Positions 1-11,059 are shown, numbered from the stretch's first letter. The stretch: 64,000 bases of DNA from Cherax quadricarinatus (GCF_038502225.1 NC_091372.1:8544482-8608481), one strand, 5' to 3'. Notes: generated from the letters alone by a model not told the origin. Made by a program: numbers and translations.

Positions 1-1118
1 CTCCTGTCCTCTAGTGTCGTCAGGCCCATTTCCCTTAACCTTTCTTCATAGAACATTCCCCTTAGCTCTGGAACTAACCTTGTCGCAAACCTTTGCACTT
101 TCTCTAATTTCTTGACGCGCTTGATCAAGTGCAGGTTCCAAACAGGTGCTGCATACTCCAGTATGGGCCTGACGTACACGGTGTACAGTGTCTTGAACGA
201 TTCCTTACTAAGGTATCGGAATGCTGTTCTCAGGTTTGCCAGGCATCCATATATTGCAGCAGTTATCTGGTTGATGTGTGCTTCCGGAGACATGCTCGGT
301 GTTATACTCACCCCAAGACCTTTTTCCTTGAGCGAAGTTTGCGGTCTTTGGCCACCTAGCCTATACTCCGTCTACGGTCTTCTGTGCCCTTCCCCTATCT
401 TCATGACTTTGCATTTGGAGGGGTTAAATTCGAGAAGCCAGTTACTGGACCAGATGTCCGGTCTGTCCAGGTCTCTTTGAAGTCCTGCCTGATCCTCATC
501 TGATTTAATTCTCCTCATTAACTTCACATCATCTGCGAATAGGGACACTTCTGAGTCTAACCCTTCCATCATGTCGTTCACATATACCAAAAATAGCACT
601 GGTCCTAGGACCGACCCCTGTGGGACCCCGCTCATCACAGGTGCCCACTGTGATACTTCATCACGTACCATGACTCGTTGTTGCCTCCCTGTCAGGTATT
701 CTCTGATCCATTGCAGTGCCCTTCCTGTTATATGCACCTGATCCTCTAGCTTCTGCACTAATCTCTTGTGAGGAACTGTGTCAAAGGCCTTCTTGCAGTC
801 CAAGAAGATGCAACCAACCCACCCTTCTCTCTCGTGTCTTACTTCTGTTACTTTATCATAAAACTCCAGAAGGTTCGTGACACAGGATTTTCCTTCCATG
901 AATCCATGCTGGTTGGCGTTTATACTCTTGTTCCGTTCCAGGTGCTCCACCACTCTCCTCCTGATAATCTTCTCCATAACTTTGCATACTATACACGTCA
1001 GTGACACAGGTCTATAGTTTAGTGCCTCTTTTCTGTCTCCTTTTTTAAAAATGGGGACTACATTTGCCGTCTGCCATACCTCAGGTAGTTGCCCAGTTTC
1101 CAGGGACGTGTTGAAGAT
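1..1118 (-). pseudogene. CR1-like LINE reverse transcriptase, copy 1 (C-terminal half, cut by window edge)
   Basis: On the minus strand this encodes the RT domain of a CR1/jockey-type non-LTR retrotransposon. It reads VPIFKKGDR...YRPVSLT, then a palm with AFDTVPH, GVPQGSVLGPVLF and the catalytic FADDVKL box, then a thumb region with YVRPILEYAAPVWN. An in-frame TAG near 372-374 breaks the frame; the same frame continues beyond it to the window edge, so this is a recent but dead copy. The 5' part of the element is missing: at 1118 it abuts a (CA)n tract that belongs to the 3' tail of the neighbouring copy. Family assignment is from motif style only; L2 or Rex-type LINEs are alternatives. Confidence 0.85.
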
Positions 1119-1120
1119 TG

Positions 1121-2518
<1,398 letters not shown>

Positions 2519-2530
2519 TGTACTCACCTA

Positions 2531-2768
<238 letters not shown>

Positions 2769-3178
2769 GGCAAGATTATAAATTCAGAATCATATATTAC
2801 TAGTGAGATCAGTGGTAATCTTGGTGGTATCAGGTGCTATCATCTACTACCCTCTCACTCACTGCTCTAAAACTGTTTATCAAAGAGAGTATTATGAACC
2901 AGCTGAGACAGCGCCTCTGTTAGTGTACCCGGCCAACCACTTACACTCTCATTACCCTTCATGTCCAGAGTGTGGCACCCTGGTCTGAGCTGCCACTACC
3001 TTCCCTCTCCTGCCACACACAAACCTTTGACCCACCAAATGATTTTTTTTTCCACAGCTGTAAGTCCCCACACGTGTATCTCTTGACAGTCTTGTGGAGC
3101 TCTTGTAACACTCGTCTGTCGCCAATGGAAATAAGTCACTTTTCTGGGTTATTCTAGGTTCTCCACACATATGCTGCT
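2769..3178. other. No recognised feature
   Basis: Mixed-composition sequence with no gene, RNA or repeat that I recognise; the short open frames here carry no family motif. Confidence 0.5.
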
Positions 3179-3584
3179 ATTGATCAATAACCACAATGTG
3201 ACTAGCCAAGGACTCGAACTCATGTTGTTTTGGCACGCCTCATGGTGAGCGAAAACACATGACGCTCTAACCCACAGGACCACCAAATCCTACAAGAATC
3301 ACGCACTCAGCAGAGCTAGGTATTTTACCGTGATCCGAGGATATACGGTGGTGCTTGGTGCGTGATTCTTGTAGGATTTGTGGGTTAGAGCGTCATGTGT
3401 TTTTGCTCACCATGAGGCGTGCCAAAACAACATGGGTTCGAGTAAATAAAAAAAGGCACAATACCGTGACGTGTGACTTTGTAAATGGTCCAAGTCGGAC
3501 CGAAACGTCGTCATAAGCTTCTCTCTTCTATGTGCGGGTTATTTGTGTATGGGTTCGAGTCCTTGGCTAGTCGCAGTGTTGTTA
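3179..3584 (+). mobile_element. Large fold-back tRNA-derived SINE
   Basis: Left arm (about 3179-3302) and right arm (about 3357-3443 continuing at 3561-3584) are inverted copies. The right arm reads like a tRNA head: TGTGGGTTAGAGCG as box A and GGGTTCGAGTCC as box B, the latter split by the insertion at 3444-3548. The central loop is about 55 bp. Confidence 0.65.
3444..3548 (+). mobile_element. 105-bp Penelope-like terminal-repeat insertion (hammerhead-like core) with 12-bp target duplication
   Basis: Flanked by ATGGGTTCGAGT at 3432-3443 and 3549-3560, so insertion into the right arm of the SINE is unambiguous. It begins with an A-rich run and GGCACAATACCGTGAC and ends in GGGTTATTTGTGT. Inside is a hairpin GGTCC/GGACC followed by GAAACGTC, and outer segments TGAC/GTCA that could form stem I. 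The CUGANGA box is degenerate. A related copy is at 38085-38220. Confidence 0.65.
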
Positions 3585-3889
3585 TTGATCTACACCACTT
3601 GTTCTTGGTTACAATATTATATGCTGCTATATATAATAATCTATGTAACTGTATTTGTGTATACCTGAATAACCTTATTTAGTCGCCTCTTCTCATTTTC
3701 CACTCCTTGTCTCTTGCCTTTCTTCTTTGTCTCTCTTCGTCTTGAATCTCTTATTCTCCTTCACGTGAAGCTTACAGTTCCTAGTATCACTTATAAGATA
3801 ATTCAACCTAGCACTGTTTTTCTAATTAAAATGTTGACTAATAAGGCAGACAGTATTATCATAAATCTTGTAAATGTCTGCAAGTCACA
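3585..3889. other. No recognised feature
   Basis: AT-rich stretch with no convincing gene or repeat boundary. Confidence 0.5.
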
Positions 3890-4185
3890 TATACGGGGGC
3901 CCAGTCCCTGGACCCATTACGTACCTCTGTAATCTGTAAATACCTTTGTAACTTGTCATGATTGTGACCAGACTTACCTGGAGTTCATTACCTTTGTAAA
4001 TTGTGAGTTCATTACCTTTGTAAATTGTGAGTTCATTACCTTTGTAAATTGTGAGTTCATTACCTCTGTAACTTGCTCAGCTATCAAAACTTTGGAGTCC
4101 AGTCCCTGGACCAATTATGTACCTCTGTAATCTTTTGACTACCGCCCATAGGATGGGTATGGGGTGCATAATAAACATATTAAAC
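3890..4185 (+). repeat. Retroposon 3' end with four 24-bp tandem units
   Basis: Two copies of a segment GTCCCTGGACC...ACCTCTGTAATCT flank a tandem block at 3981-4076 made of four 24-bp units (GAGTTCATTACCTTTGTAAA plus 4 nt). It ends in a GGATGGGTATGGGGTGCATAA segment followed by AT-rich sequence, which looks like a SINE/LINE 3' terminus. Confidence 0.55.
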
Positions 4186-4369
4186 TAACTAGTCAACATA
4201 TACACAAATGGATCACTAAAATACGCAATTATACAAACCTCTCAGAGTGCAGACTCTTTTAAGATCCCTGACTCCTAATTTCCTCTCATTTTTTAAAACC
4301 ACAAATATATTAACTCGTGTACCCTCTGTATTAAAAAAAAAATGCTTCCTCGTCAACTTTTTTGCAGTA

Positions 4370-4480
4370 AATAGGTACCTGGGTGTTAGTGGACTGGTGT
4401 GGGTCGCATCCTGGGTCAAAATTAACGTTATTTGCCCGAAATGCTCTGTATAATAAGGGGTTTTCTGTATAGTAGTATGT
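4370..4480 (+). mobile_element. 5'-truncated tRNA-derived SINE fragment
   Basis: Matches the 3' half of the SINE at 8535-8790: TAGGTACCTGGGTGTTAG, GGTGTGGGTCGCATCCTGGG, AAAATTAAC, then ATGCTCTG...AAGGGG. The tRNA head is absent. Confidence 0.65.
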
Positions 4481-4554
4481 CGAACATTAAAATGGTATAA
4501 AATACCGACAGGTTGTTAGGTAAGACACATATGCAACAGTTAGGTATCTTTATT

Positions 4555-4593
4555 TCGAAACGTTTCGCCTACACAGTAGACTTCTTCAGTCGA
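4555..4593 (-). ncRNA. Hammerhead-ribozyme-like motif (left arm)
   Basis: Minus-strand order: stem I UCGA, core CUGAAGA, one extra A, stem II GUCUAC-UGU-GUAGGC (one G-U wobble), GAA, palindromic ACGU, U, stem I UCGA. Matches a type I hammerhead with a very short stem III, except for the extra A before stem II. Confidence 0.6.
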
Positions 4594-4691
4594 GTACAGA
4601 AAAGTTGATAGAAGCAGAAGAGACTTGAAGACGATGTAATCAGTCCATCATCGTCTTCAAGTATCTTCTGCTTCTATCAACTTTTCTGTAC

Positions 4692-4730
4692 TCAACTGAA
4701 GAAGCCTACTGTGTAGGCGAAACGTTTCGA
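4692..4730 (+). ncRNA. Hammerhead-ribozyme-like motif (right arm)
   Basis: Core CUGAAGA-A, stem II GCCUAC-UGU-GUAGGC, then GAA-ACGU-U. Stem I UCAA/UCGA has one mismatch here, unlike the left arm. Confidence 0.55.
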
Positions 4731-4823
4731 AATAAAGATACCTAACTGTTGCATATGTGTCTTACCTAACAACATAGTTATGCTGTCTTCATCTTGTCGA
4801 TATTGTATACCATTTTAATGTTC

Positions 4824-5147
4824 ATGCTGTGAGGTGTATGTCTTTCAGTGTATATATGCTGTGAGATGCATATCTCTCAGTGTATATATGGCGACAGTTT
4901 GATTTAATCTCTATTTTGGGTATTAAAGTATTCTTGACTGGTGGTGAACCAGTGACATGCAGCCTTAATGACCCTCGTGTAGTCTACAGGCTTTAAACTC
5001 CATTATCCAGCCAGTCAGAATCCACAGTGCTAGTAATAGTAAACAACTTCTGTCACTCTTAAATAGTCAAGATAAAATGCAGATCGAAGGCATCTATGAA
5101 AACTTTTTTGATCTACGTCTTGAGTTCGTGTGTACGAATGGTATACA
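4824..5147. other. Short duplication, otherwise unassigned
   Basis: Starts with two copies of a unit of about 34 bp (GCTGTGAG...CAGTGTATATATG); the remainder shows nothing I recognise. Confidence 0.5.
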
Positions 5148-5298
5148 ATACCGACAAAATGAGATTAAGACACATGTGCAACATCTGGGTATCTTTATTG
5201 TAGACTACTACAACTACTACTACAACTAACCAATCTCTTTGGGAAGGACCTGTGATTACCTCATTCTCCTCCTCTCCTTACGCCTTCCTCTTTGTATT

Positions 5299-5333
5299 GG
5301 ACTGATGAAGCCACTGTGTGGCGAAACGTTTCC
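5299..5333 (+). ncRNA. Hammerhead-ribozyme-like motif
   Basis: Stem I GGA/UCC, core CUGAUGA plus extra A, stem II GCCAC-UGU-GUGGC, GAA-ACGU-U. The core heptamer is the hammerhead consensus. Confidence 0.6.
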
Positions 5334-5453
5334 TGAATAAAGATTCCCATATGCTGCATAAGTGTCTCAATCTTCAACCTGGGAAGGACCTACTTCCACT
5401 GGGGAATCCCGCCTACCAGTGAATATGCCCTCGTCTGCTACACCTGACGTTAC

Positions 5454-5460
5454 TATATAA
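5454..5460 (+). promoter_or_regulatory. TATA-like box in Penelope-like repeat
   Basis: TATATAA about 140 bp upstream of a hammerhead-like core. A second copy of the same arrangement occurs at 6790-6796. Confidence 0.4.
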
Positions 5461-5591
5461 GCGCCAGGATCCTTTCTTCTGCTTCAGAATCTCCACGACT
5501 ATGGTGCTCTTCGCACCTACTCCTAGGTTGAGGGACTGATTACCTCATCTTCTGTACATAGTTCTACTGTCTTCAAGTTATGTCCTAGAAT

Positions 5592-5630
5592 TTGTATTGA
5601 TAAAGCCACTGGATGGCGAAACGTCTACAA
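5592..5630 (+). ncRNA. Hammerhead-ribozyme-like motif, U3/A8 variant
   Basis: Stem I UUGUA/UACAA (5 bp), core UUGAUAA plus extra A, stem II GCCA-CUGGA-UGGC, GAA-ACGU-C. Both C3 and G8 of the consensus are changed, to U and A, which keeps that core pair complementary. C at the cleavage position is the favoured base. Confidence 0.6.
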
Positions 5631-5844
5631 TAAAGATACCCAGATGTTGCACATGTGTCTTAATCTCGTCTTGAGTTCGTCATTATCCCTGACAGCCGTG
5701 AGTCTTCCACTGTAACATGTATATCACCGGCTATTTCCCAAGACCAGCCACTATCAGTAGTGGTAATATAGTCCTCTCTGGTTCTCCCTGACCACCATGA
5801 TAACTTAATCTCTCATATTACTAAGTAAAACTGCTCTTATGAAT

Positions 5845-6030
5845 GTTGAAACCACGGAAAGGGTGGGATTTGAAGCCATGGCGAGAGAGTCGTCAAACTC
5901 CAGGCCAATGAGTTAGCCACTGGACCAGCTGGCTACAGTAAGATTCGTCCAACTAGGTATATTTATACACCATAGGGAGGTTAGCATGGGCCACCACTGT
6001 GACCACAAATGCAAGTTTTTACAGATGAAT
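5845..6030 (-). mobile_element. tRNA-derived SINE, same family as 12527
   Basis: On the minus strand, AGCTGGTCCAGTGGCTAA fits box A and GGCTTCAAATCCCACCC fits box B. The layout parallels 12527-12745. Confidence 0.6.
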
Positions 6031-6138
6031 CTCCCGCCAGCGTGGCCGTGACGAACTCTAGCTCAAGTCCCCTCAAAACTGCTATCGTAAGTCACTTATG
6101 AATGTTCCACTATCACGACCTTCTGACAGCAACCTGTC

Positions 6139-6423
6139 AGACACTGTTGTTTAGGTAAGACACATATGCAACAGTTAGGTAGGTAAGACACATAGGCAAC
6201 AGTTAGGCAACTAAGACGAATACAGAAAGTATAGAGAAGACGATGTAATCAGTTAGTCGTAGACTTTAAGGGTGATGGACTGATTACATCGTCTTCTCTA
6301 CTGTTCCTGCCTACTTTCTGTATTCGACTGAAGAAGCCTACTGTGTAGGCGAAACGTTTCGGAATTAACTGTTGCCTATGTGTCTTACCTACCAACCTGT
6401 CGGTAATACCATGATGTTCATGC
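6139..6423. mobile_element. Penelope-like fold-back, rearranged
   Basis: Inverted arms (AAGACACATATGCAACAG... against CTGTTGCCTATGTGTCTTAC) around a central GATGTAATCAGT / ACTGATTACATC hairpin. The left arm has lost its hammerhead-like core and carries a short internal duplication of GGTAAGACACATA. Confidence 0.6.
6324..6362 (+). ncRNA. Hammerhead-ribozyme-like motif
   Basis: Stem I UCGA/UCGG (one G-U wobble), core CUGAAGA-A, stem II GCCUAC-UGU-GUAGGC, GAA-ACGU-U. Confidence 0.6.
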
Positions 6424-6662
6424 CAGTTAGGTATCTTTACGAGTACACAGTAGGCTTCTTCAGTCGAGTACAGCAAAGCTGATAGAAGCAGAAGATACTT
6501 GAAGACGATGTAATCAGTCCATCACCCTTAAAGTTTTGAGGTGGTCAGTCCCTCAGTCTGGAGAAGAGTATTGTTCCATTGTCTGGAATAATCTGATTAT
6601 CTAACTGTTGCATATGTGTCTTACCTAAACAACCTGTCGGTATTTTATACCATTTTATTGTC
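6424..6662. mobile_element. Decayed Penelope-like terminal-repeat pair
   Basis: Begins with the inverted 5' half of a hammerhead-like core (minus strand GACTGAAGAAGCC) that lacks its second half, and ends with ACTGTTGCATATGTGTCTTA and the AATACC-type terminus seen at 4482. Confidence 0.55.
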
Positions 6663-6789
6663 TGACACTGCAACATCTTGGAATCTTAATACAGGGAATT
6701 CTTCGCTTGCCTAACCCTTGGGCACGACCTACTTCCACATTAGACAAATGTGACGCCACCTACGACTGCTGCACCTCTCCTGCCTACGG

Positions 6790-6796
6790 TATATAA
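6790..6796 (+). promoter_or_regulatory. TATA-like box in Penelope-like repeat
   Basis: TATATAA about 120 bp upstream of the core at 6916; the arrangement recurs at 5454. Confidence 0.4.
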
Positions 6797-6915
6797 GCTA
6801 CTTCTCGGCACATATGCTGTGTTCTTTTCAAGATTGATGGACTAACCACATCGACTCAAGGCTGAGGGACTGATTACCTCAAACTCCTCCTGTTCTTCAA
6901 CGCTCTCGTTTGTAT

Positions 6916-6950
6916 GGACTGATGAAGCCACTGTGTGGCGAAACGTTTCC
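6916..6950 (+). ncRNA. Hammerhead-ribozyme-like motif
   Basis: Stem I GGA/UCC, CUGAUGA-A, stem II GCCAC-UGU-GUGGC, GAA-ACGU-U. Confidence 0.6.
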
Positions 6951-7029
6951 TCAATAAAGATACCCAAGTGTTGCACATATGTTTAATTTTTCAACATGTC
7001 GGTTCTCTGAACCATTCATCTACAGTTTG

Positions 7030-7185
7030 TAATAATAATAGAATTACCGACAATTTGTGAGGTGCAACACATGTGGGATTAATGTAACATTTTACTGTGG
7101 CAACGTTAGGCTTGATAAAGCTCCTGGTGAGCGAAACGTTGCCACAATAAAATGTCACATTAGTTGCACTTGTGTCCTTTTATCT
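7030..7185 (+). mobile_element. Short Penelope-like fold-back, family of the element at 56258
   Basis: The left segment (TTAATGTAACATTTTACTGT...) is an inverted partial copy of the right segment (GCCACAATAAAATGTCACAT...). The right segment matches the terminal repeat of the RT-bearing PLE at 57745-57829. Confidence 0.65.
7109..7143 (+). ncRNA. Hammerhead-ribozyme-like motif, U3/A8 variant
   Basis: Stem I GGC/GCC, core UUGAUAA-A, stem II GCUC-CUGGU-GAGC, GAA-ACGU-U. Confidence 0.55.
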
Positions 7186-7379
7186 AACACTTTCAATAAT
7201 GACCTAATAGGTAATATTGAGAATCACCTGGGTTTGATAGGTACGGGAGTAAATTCTTGGGCAGCTTTGGGAAGGGGTGGTATTGATAAGAACCTGCCTT
7301 GTATGGGCCAGTAGGCCGTCTGTAGTGTTCCTCCATTCTTATGTTTACTTCAGACTCCCGCTGCTGTACTTTAAACTCA

Positions 7380-7912
7380 ATTCGCTACTAGAATAACATT
7401 ATAATGATTCTAAAACTGAAGGCCCTTGACCTGTACTCCTTGGAACACAGGCGAGAAAGATACATGTTAATACGCATACACATGGAAAATCTGAGAGGGA
7501 ATAGTCCCAAATCTGCACACGAAGATTACTCCCTACGAAAGCAAAAGACTGGGCAGGAGATGTAACATTCCCCCAATTATAAGTAGGGGCGCCACTAGTA
7601 CGCTAAGAGAAAACACAGTAAGTGTCAGGGGCCCAAGACTGTTCAACTGCCTCCCAGCAAATATATAAGGGGGATGACCAATAGACCCCTGACTGTCTTC
7701 AAGGAGTTCAACCGGTACCTAAAGTCAGCACCTGACCAGCCGGGCTGTGGTTCGTACGTCGCTTTGCGTGCGGCCAACAGTAACAATTTGAACATTAAAA
7801 TGGTATAAACAACAACTTGGTTGATCAGGCCCTGATCCACCACGAAGCCTGGTCATGGGCCGGGCCGCGGGGGCGTTGACCTCCAGAACACCTCCAGGTA
7901 TACATCCAGGAG
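7380..7912 (+). pseudogene. CR1-like LINE family D, C-terminus and 3' end
   Basis: The + strand encodes decayed RT C-terminal sequence: ALDLYSLEHRRERYM, later TVFKEFNRYLKSAPDQPGC, GSYVALRAANSN, then LVDQALIHHEAWS. Frameshifts and stops are frequent. The tail GGGCCGCGGGGGCGTTGACC is shared with the SINE at 59733-59992 and with copies at 9822 and 52878. A short AACATTAAAATGGTATAAA piece near 7794 resembles the PLE terminus at 4482. Confidence 0.7.
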
Positions 7913-8232
7913 AATAGGCCTAGCCAATACAAACAAAATTTAGTTTACATGTCATACTGTTAGGCACGGAGTCACTAACATGCGACCCATTTCGGGCAGA
8001 AAAAAAATCGCATCTCCAATAAGGTGATGCCCTTACAAACTGCCCTCGTTACTGCCAGATGGCACCAATGATAATGTGCAACGATTGTCAGTGGTATCAA
8101 TGCCCAAACCCCAATAACAGGACTACTCTAAAGTGGGGTATGATTGTTGGGATCAATGACACACGTATTCTGGTCATATAATCCACATTCTGTTATGCGA
8201 TATACAGAGTTGTCGGTAGAATTAAGGGTAAT
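7913..8232. other. No recognised feature
   Basis: No gene or repeat that I can identify. Confidence 0.5.
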
Positions 8233-8352
8233 AGAACTGCTCAGTTCTAGACTTCTACAGTCACAGAACTGGTCAGTTCTCTCAGTCACTTACACAGAGA
8301 ACTGTCAGTTCTCACACTCATCTTCTAAACAGTCATAGAACTGGTCAGTTCT
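8233..8352. repeat. Four spaced palindromes AGAACTG..CAGTTCT
   Basis: Palindromic 15-16-mers at 8233-8248, 8265-8280, 8298-8312 and 8337-8352, spaced 32-39 bp apart in otherwise weakly similar sequence. This may be a decayed minisatellite or a cluster of dyad binding sites; the sequence does not decide. Confidence 0.5.
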
Positions 8353-8534
8353 ACACACCTACACAGAAGAAATAAGTTAGTGATGCTTGGGCTGTTACAT
8401 CTATCTATAACAGTCTGCCCATTGGCACAGAGAAGATATTAAAGTCTACATATAATCCTAGAGAGACTGGGTTCTTGCATGCTTCCCCTTCTTCCTCCTC
8501 CTGCTCCTCCTTAAATCGAACTCCTTGACCTATA

Positions 8535-8790
8535 GGTGTCCTGTAGCTGGGTTGGTAGCGCACTCGGTTCACACAATAGGTCCGTAGTTCGATCCCCGGT
8601 ACGGGTGGAAATATTAAGACGTGTTTCCTTAAGACACCTTCTGTCTCTGTTCACCTATTAGTATTTAAGTAGGTACCTGGGTGGTAGTCGACTGGTGTGG
8701 GCCGCATCCTGGGGACAAAATTAACCTAACTTGCCCAAAATGCTCTGGATAACAAGGGGCTTTCTATATTTGTCACTGATGTCAGTTATC
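8535..8790 (+). mobile_element. tRNA-derived SINE (full head and tail)
   Basis: The head has box A TAGCTGGGTTGG, an anticodon-loop-like TTCACAC and box B AGTTCGATCCC (8586-8596). The body carries GTACCTGGGTGGTAG, TGTGGGCCGCATCCTGGGG and AACTTGCCC. The TTCACAC loop would read CAC, suggesting a tRNA-Val ancestor (inference). Not a working tRNA gene: the arms do not pair cleanly. Confidence 0.7.
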
Positions 8791-8839
8791 ATCTGTATAC
8801 CCTGTACATGTACTCGTAGAAATAAAGATATATTATACG

Positions 8840-9280
8840 ACGTAATCTACCAGTTGCCTTTAATTAAAGCCCTAACAACAACAACGATACGATGTAAGCT
8901 GTCAATGGCCCTTAAAACACTAACAACAATAACAATTACAATGATACGACGTAAGCTGTCAGTGACCCTTAAAACAACAACATTAACAAGTACTATACGA
9001 CATAATATGTCAGTGGCCTTAATGCCCTAACAACTACACTGATACAATGTAAGCTGTCAATGGCCCTTAAAACCTTAACAACAACAACACCAATTACAAC
9101 GATACCATGTAAGCGTCAGTGACCCTTAAAACAACAACACTAACCAGTACGATACTACATATTCTGTCGTTTAGCGCTTCTTTTTTATTATTATAATAGT
9201 AATACATATTCTGTCAATGGACCTTAAAACCCCAACAACAACAACAACAGTATACAACAATACGACATAAGCTGTCAGTA
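8840..9280. repeat. Irregular CAA-rich tandem array
   Basis: Degenerate units of about 70-80 bp, each with GATACGA.GTAAGCTGTCA, GTGGCCCTTAAAAC and a CAACAACAA run. Interrupted by small indels. Confidence 0.6.
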
Positions 9281-9469
9281 GCCCATAAAACAGGCAAGAA
9301 GAGCTAGAAAGAGACTGGTGCCCAGCAACAGTAGTTAATATTCCATAACTTCCAGCTGTGTGGGCGAACACTTTCAGGCTCCACACTACCTTGTTTGGAC
9401 AGTCTTGGGCTGGGTTTCCTCTGCACCTCATATGTTGGATATTATTAGATGTTGTGTCAGAAGAGTGAT

Positions 9470-9600
9470 GCACTTCCTGTGTGTATACTCTCACCTATGT
9501 GTGATGCAGTGGTAGATTCACAGCTCCTGATCCCGCTGCTCATTACTAGGTCCACTCTCATGGCTCCAAAAGCCTTATCATGTGTGTGTGTCAATATGCT
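9470..9600 (-). mobile_element. CR1-like LINE 3'-end fragment (family of copies 1 and 2)
   Basis: Matches 1290-1400: TACTC.CACCTA, GATTCACAGCTCCTG, ACTAGGTC.ACTCT and GCCTTATCA, again next to a short GTGTGTGTG run. Confidence 0.55.
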
Positions 9601-9821
9601 CTCTTTCTTTTACTCATCTGATTCAAGGAACTACTATACACAATAAGATAACATCCACTTTGTTGCATGTACTGAATGCATTAGCGTATGTACATTGCAT
9701 TACAGTCCAATAAGCTCCTTTTAATTGAGTATTAACTTTGTCTTTGACAAATGCAATACAACAGGACGAGCCATCAAGACATCTCAACCAGCTGTAAGAA
9801 CGGTCTCCTCATGGGCTGTGG

Positions 9822-9950
9822 TTCGTACGTCAGCTTGCCTGCGGCCAGCAGTAACAGCCTGGTTGATCAGACCCTGATCCACCGTGAGGCCTGGTCTCAG
9901 ACCGAGCCGCGGGGGCGTTGACCCCCGAAACCCTCTCCAGCAATTTATTA
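9822..9950 (+). mobile_element. LINE family D 3' end, truncated
   Basis: GGGCTGTGGTTCGTACGTC, CAGTAACAGCCTGGTTGATC and GCCGCGGGGGCGTTGACCCC match 7738-7890, here without the internal PLE-like interruption. Confidence 0.65.
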
Positions 9951-10032
9951 CTACAGAAAAAGCGTCCTTCCTCCAAAATTTGCACCAGTCAACTATAGTG
10001 ATAATATAGCATTTATTGTGGTGGAGACGGAG

Positions 10033-10067
<35 letters not shown>

Positions 10068-10415
10068 GAAAAGCCAGATACAGCGATTGATAAACAAGGA
10101 GGTCGACCGTTCGTCATTGTAGGAGCTGCCAGATATCACCGGCTCTTCAACACGCAAGTTATACTTTTGTATCAGTCAAATCACATATTACTCGGGTAGA
10201 TAATTTCCAGTAGATCCTTCATGTGTTAGCTCAAATCACCGACCAGTATGTTTTAAATAAGTGACCCACTGATCAGAGCAGATCGACTGGTCCGAACCCT
10301 TGACTGGTCCGAACCCTTGACTGGTCCGAACCCGGGACTGGTTTCAAACAGTTGGACAATAAAGCAGACTGTAAACGGATGGGGTTGTAGGCGCCCTTAT
10401 AAACACAAACATTAA
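9951..10415. other. Unassigned, with a 33-bp poly-A run
   Basis: A poly-A tract at 10033-10065 suggests a retroposon tail, but no body is recognised. At 10285-10335 there are three short repeats of CTGGTCCGAACCC. Confidence 0.5.
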
Positions 10416-11059
10416 AAATCAGGAACGTGACGGTAAGCTGTCCAATATACAAAAAGAGTTAGAAACAGAAATACAAATAGCTAGNNNNNNNNNNNNNNNN
10501 NNNNNNNNNNNNNNNNNNNNNNNNNNNNNNNNNNNNNNNNNNNNNNNNNNNNNNNNNNNNNNNNNNNNNNNNNNNNNNNNNNNNTACCTTCTACATACAT
10601 AAAACCCTTTCCGGATATAAACCCCCCCCTCAAACGTCTCTACCAACCCAACAAACACATCCCAAACACAAGGCACAGATCACTCTTTGATGTTCCTCAT
10701 GTCCATCTCACACTATGCAAAAACTCAATGCACATAAAAGGCCCAAAAACCTGGAATTCATTACCTGTGAATATAAAAGGCACACTGTCGGTTTATAAAT
10801 TCAGGTCTCTACTTAAAAATCACTGACTCACCCACAACTAAATAAATACTGAATAATTGTGTCTCATAAATGTTTAACCTGTGACCCAATTAAACTTTGT
10901 TGTTTTTAATTACATTACCTAACAGAATACTCCATTCTACTGAATGTACAGCAACATAGTAAATAACCATATGACCTGTCTTTGAAATACTCATTTGTGC
11001 TTAATTGTTATTTGTTTACAATAATGTTTACCACTGAATATATTATTGCTTAGTTAATC
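10416..11059 (+). pseudogene. CR1-like LINE family F, C-terminal coding and 3' end
   Basis: The + strand encodes NTRHRSLFDVPHVHLTLC and, after it, MHIKGPKTWNSLPVNIKGTL, the C-terminal signature of many CR1/jockey RTs, followed by an AT-rich 3' UTR. It is broken by the N gap and by the piggyBac-like MITE; the LINE tail resumes at 12143-12225 (TAATGCTCTGCATACAAGGG). A minus-strand copy is at 53390-54010. Confidence 0.65.
10485..10584. other. Assembly gap (100 N)
   Basis: Exactly 100 N, a standard scaffold gap of unknown true length. Confidence 0.99.

Larger units (their letters stand above)
4482..4823. mobile_element. Fold-back of two inverted Penelope-like terminal repeats
   Basis: 342-bp element with perfect 18-bp terminal inverted repeats (GAACATTAAAATGGTATA). 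Arms of about 125 bp (4512-4636 and 4648-4773) are near-perfect inverted copies around a loop of about 11 bp. Each arm carries one hammerhead-like core, on opposite strands. No reverse transcriptase is present. I found no clear target duplication. Confidence 0.7.
5148..5672 (+). mobile_element. Penelope-like terminal-repeat cluster
   Basis: The ends are inverted copies: ATTAAGACACATGTGCAACA at the left against its complement at the right. Between them lie a second terminal-repeat copy with its own hammerhead-like core, a GC-rich segment followed by TATATAA (5454-5460), and a third core near the right end. No RT coding is present, so these are solo or non-autonomous repeats. Confidence 0.65.
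6663..7020 (+). mobile_element. Penelope-like terminal repeat with TATA box and hammerhead-like core
   Basis: Apparently a full repeat unit: a C-rich head (ACGACCTACTTCCACATTAG), TATATAA at 6790-6796, a GGGACTGATTACCTC block, the core at 6916-6950, then AATAAAGATACCCAAGTGTT and GTCGGTTCTCTGAACC. The same ends flank the fold-back at 36088-36449. Confidence 0.65.

Noticed and set aside
7643..7843. Minus-strand 66-codon frame as a gene
   Set aside because: Antisense of the LINE D C-terminus.
8233..8352. Steroid-receptor response elements
   Set aside because: Half-site AGAACT and the spacing vary from known elements, and no promoter is near by.
10419..10676. Frame crossing the N gap
   Set aside because: Contains unknown residues and has no family motif outside LINE sequence.
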